NCBI GenBank assembly: GCA_900549055.1
Contig: URNB01000047.1
Location: 1-14,128, forward strand
Reading direction: 5' to 3'
DNA length: 14,128 nt
DNA from: an uncultured Oscillospiraceae bacterium
GTDB lineage: Bacteria; Bacillota; Clostridia; Oscillospirales; Acutalibacteraceae
The notes under the pieces are model-generated. The model searched no databases and was not told the DNA's origin. It saw nothing but the letters and a program-made list of their open reading frames with translations. Shown here in pieces: positions 12,585 through 14,128 of this stretch (positions are counted from its first letter, which is position 1; each line of letters begins with the position of its first letter). Position numbers and translations under genes: made by a program.

Positions 12585-14087
12585 ATGGGGTCAACCGGAG
12601 ATTTTCCGTTCGACATTGAACAGGTGGCAAGCCTGCTGCCCATAAAGATTCGCAGACCGGTGGCAAACGGCGTATATACCGATTGCCCTTTTTGCGGAGA
12701 CGACCGCGGCAAGCTTAAAATAAACTACGAAAACAACACCTGGAGATGTAATTACTGCGGAGAAAAAGGCGGTATGCTGGCGTTATACAGCAAATTAAAC
12801 GGCAACATTTCAAATTCGGAGGCTTACAGAAGAATTTGCGATGAATTACTGCTTCGTCTTGAAACGGACACCGATTTTGACCACTGTAAAACAAAGGTGT
12901 GCAAAGCTGCTCCGACTGTAAAACGCGCGGAAGCTCCCGTTATTAACCGAACACTCTCGGCATTGCTCGGCTTGCTTAAACTGAGCGATAAGCACCGAGA
13001 GCACTTAAAGAATGTGAGATGTCTTACCGACAGTCAGATAGATAAAATAGGCTTTAAAAGCACGCCCCCGTTTTATATGTGCGAGAAATTAGCAAGGACG
13101 CTTATTAAAAACGGCTTCACCGTAGAGGGCGTGCCGGGGTTTTACAAAAGAAACGGCGTATGGACGGTAATGTTCTGCTCATATACAAACGGAATTTTAA
13201 TACCAATAAGAGAAATTGACGGTATGATACACGATCTGCAAATACGGCTTGATACTCCGCTTAAAAACGAGGGTTCGGATAAGCCGGGCGCTAAATACAT
13301 ATGGTTTTCTTCATCAAGTAAGCCATACGGCACAGGCCCCGGCAGCCCCATACAGTTTTTAGGCGACAGAAATGCCGGGCAGGTATATATTACCGAGGGG
13401 TATTTAAAGTCATATATTGCACACGCTCTGTCGGGTAAAACCTTTATCGCACTGGCTTCGGCAAACGCGGCAGCGGGTCTTGAAGAATTATTGCAGAGTT
13501 TAGCGCCATGCGGCACAAGAACCGTTATTGACGCCTTAGACATTGATAAATTCCGAAACAAAAATGTGGCGGCCGGCGCAGTACGCGTGCGGCAAACGGC
13601 GGCAGAGTGCGGTATGAAATGTGAAATTGCCTGTTGGAACCCGAATTACAACGGTATAGACGACCCTATTATAGCTTTAAAGCGACCGGAGGGCAGTGAA
13701 AAGATTATACAAAAGCCCGAAACAGATAAAAGACAAGGCTACCGTATTTACCAGTTGGATATAAGCGGTGCGGCTGTCAGAAGCTACGCCTTTGCGGGTA
13801 TTGAAAAGCTGCTTGAAGCAGGCTTTACAGAACCTCCGGCGGAAGAATACTGTCTTGTGAGCGATAGTGAGGTTGCCTATTTTGACGACGATTTTACCTG
13901 CCTTAATTACATACGGGAAAAATACGGCTTAAAGCTGCCTGACGGTTACGCCGGGCGAGCCGTAGCTCCGTCTGATGTTATTGAGCTGTACAGCGAAAAA
14001 GGCAGCCGATTCTTTTACTGTAACGAAGAGGGTTTTTATCCCGTTGCATTTGCGGCGGAAAAAGCAAAAATTAAAGGTTTTTATTAA
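12585..14087 (+). CDS. Zinc-ribbon/TOPRIM primase-like protein with YodL-like C-terminal domain
   Basis: This 500-aa protein begins with a zinc-binding module, Cys34-x2-Cys37 and Cys55-x2-Cys58 (CPFCGDDRGKL, WRCNYCGEKGG), like the DNA-binding finger of DnaG-type primases but with four cysteines. A TOPRIM/DUF3854-like domain follows at about 200-365: VYITEGYLK with Glu271, the acidic DALDID run Asp316/Asp319/Asp321, and GIDD at 357-360. Residues about 385-490 (YRIYQLDISG, VAPSDVIELYS, FFYCNEEGFYPV) resemble the YodL-like domain found in many Firmicute mobile-element proteins. No helicase domain is present. It may prime replication of the excised or transferred element. The ATG follows TGAGGT by about 7 nt, 9 bp after the previous stop. 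The N-terminus and TOPRIM are well supported, the C-terminal label moderately. Confidence 0.82.
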   Translation: MGSTGDFPFDIEQVASLLPIKIRRPVANGVYTDCPFCGDDRGKLKINYENNTWRCNYCGEKGGMLALYSKLNGNISNSEAYRRICDELLLRLETDTDFDHCKTKVCKAAPTVKRAEAPVINRTLSALLGLLKLSDKHREHLKNVRCLTDSQIDKIGFKSTPPFYMCEKLARTLIKNGFTVEGVPGFYKRNGVWTVMFCSYTNGILIPIREIDGMIHDLQIRLDTPLKNEGSDKPGAKYIWFSSSSKPYGTGPGSPIQFLGDRNAGQVYITEGYLKSYIAHALSGKTFIALASANAAAGLEELLQSLAPCGTRTVIDALDIDKFRNKNVAAGAVRVRQTAAECGMKCEIACWNPNYNGIDDPIIALKRPEGSEKIIQKPETDKRQGYRIYQLDISGAAVRSYAFAGIEKLLEAGFTEPPAEEYCLVSDSEVAYFDDDFTCLNYIREKYGLKLPDGYAGRAVAPSDVIELYSEKGSRFFYCNEEGFYPVAFAAEKAKIKGFY

Positions 14088-14091
14088 AAGG

Positions 14092-14121
14092 CGCGGTATG
14101 GGGCTTTCCCGTACCGCGTTT
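14092..14121 (+). terminator. Probable intrinsic terminator after the primase-like gene
   Basis: CGCGGTA (14092-14098) pairs with TACCGCG (14112-14118). The stem continues with a G-U pair and three G-C pairs around a 5-nt loop, giving 11 pairs. Only TTTC follows before A/T-rich sequence at the window edge, so the U-run is modest. It begins 5 bp past the stop codon and would close the operon, or thin out transcription of genes beyond. Confidence 0.6.
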
Positions 14122-14128
14122 CAAATTT

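Overview
The window reads as a chromosome–mobile element junction from a spore-forming Clostridia-type Firmicute, with an Oscillospirales/Ruminococcaceae-like flavour. The evidence is strong AAAGGAG-type ribosome binding sites, TTGACA/TATAAT promoters, a recognisable 3' end of the sporulation protease gene spoIVB, and the gene content of Firmicute integrative conjugative elements. No species can be named from the sequence alone.

Host part (about 1-1640). A Flavodoxin_4-type gene (minus) and a LysR-family regulator (plus) are divergently transcribed from a shared 100-bp intergenic region. The LysR stop codon overlaps the stop codon of a convergent gene fragment whose protein matches the C-terminus of SpoIVB (SGSP motif, then GAVTH and DDPTTGY). 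This fragment has no start and loses the family sequence just upstream of SGSP, so the rest of spoIVB should lie at the far end of an inserted element outside the window.

Element end (about 1640-7160). A repeat-rich, AT-rich end carries a 17-bp motif in three near-identical copies plus a degenerate one at the junction, a 20-bp direct repeat and several hairpins. Next come three intact large serine recombinases in one tightly coupled minus-strand operon, with its own promoter at 7121-7149. Such recombinase triplets are known from some Firmicute integrative elements.

Regulatory centre (about 7160-8100). A short conserved-looking protein (92 residues or fewer) and a 22-residue peptide ORF are encoded on the minus strand behind a roughly 200-nt leader rich in inverted repeats. 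On the plus strand, a strong promoter has a perfect 16-bp palindrome filling its spacer. It is followed by two terminator-like hairpins before the first gene, which suggests a repressor-controlled promoter combined with attenuation or a small RNA.

DNA-processing operon (8101-14128, plus). The order is a very basic 53-aa protein, a YqaJ/lambda-exonuclease-type nuclease, an 18-codon leader ORF overlapping a RecD2-type helicase, a two-domain protein that may be a single-strand annealing or ssDNA-binding protein, and a zinc-ribbon/TOPRIM primase-like protein with a YodL-like C-terminus. A hairpin follows at the window edge. Together these look like a recombination and replication module of an integrative conjugative or mobilizable element. 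No relaxase, coupling protein or type IV secretion gene is visible here, so conjugation is inferred only.
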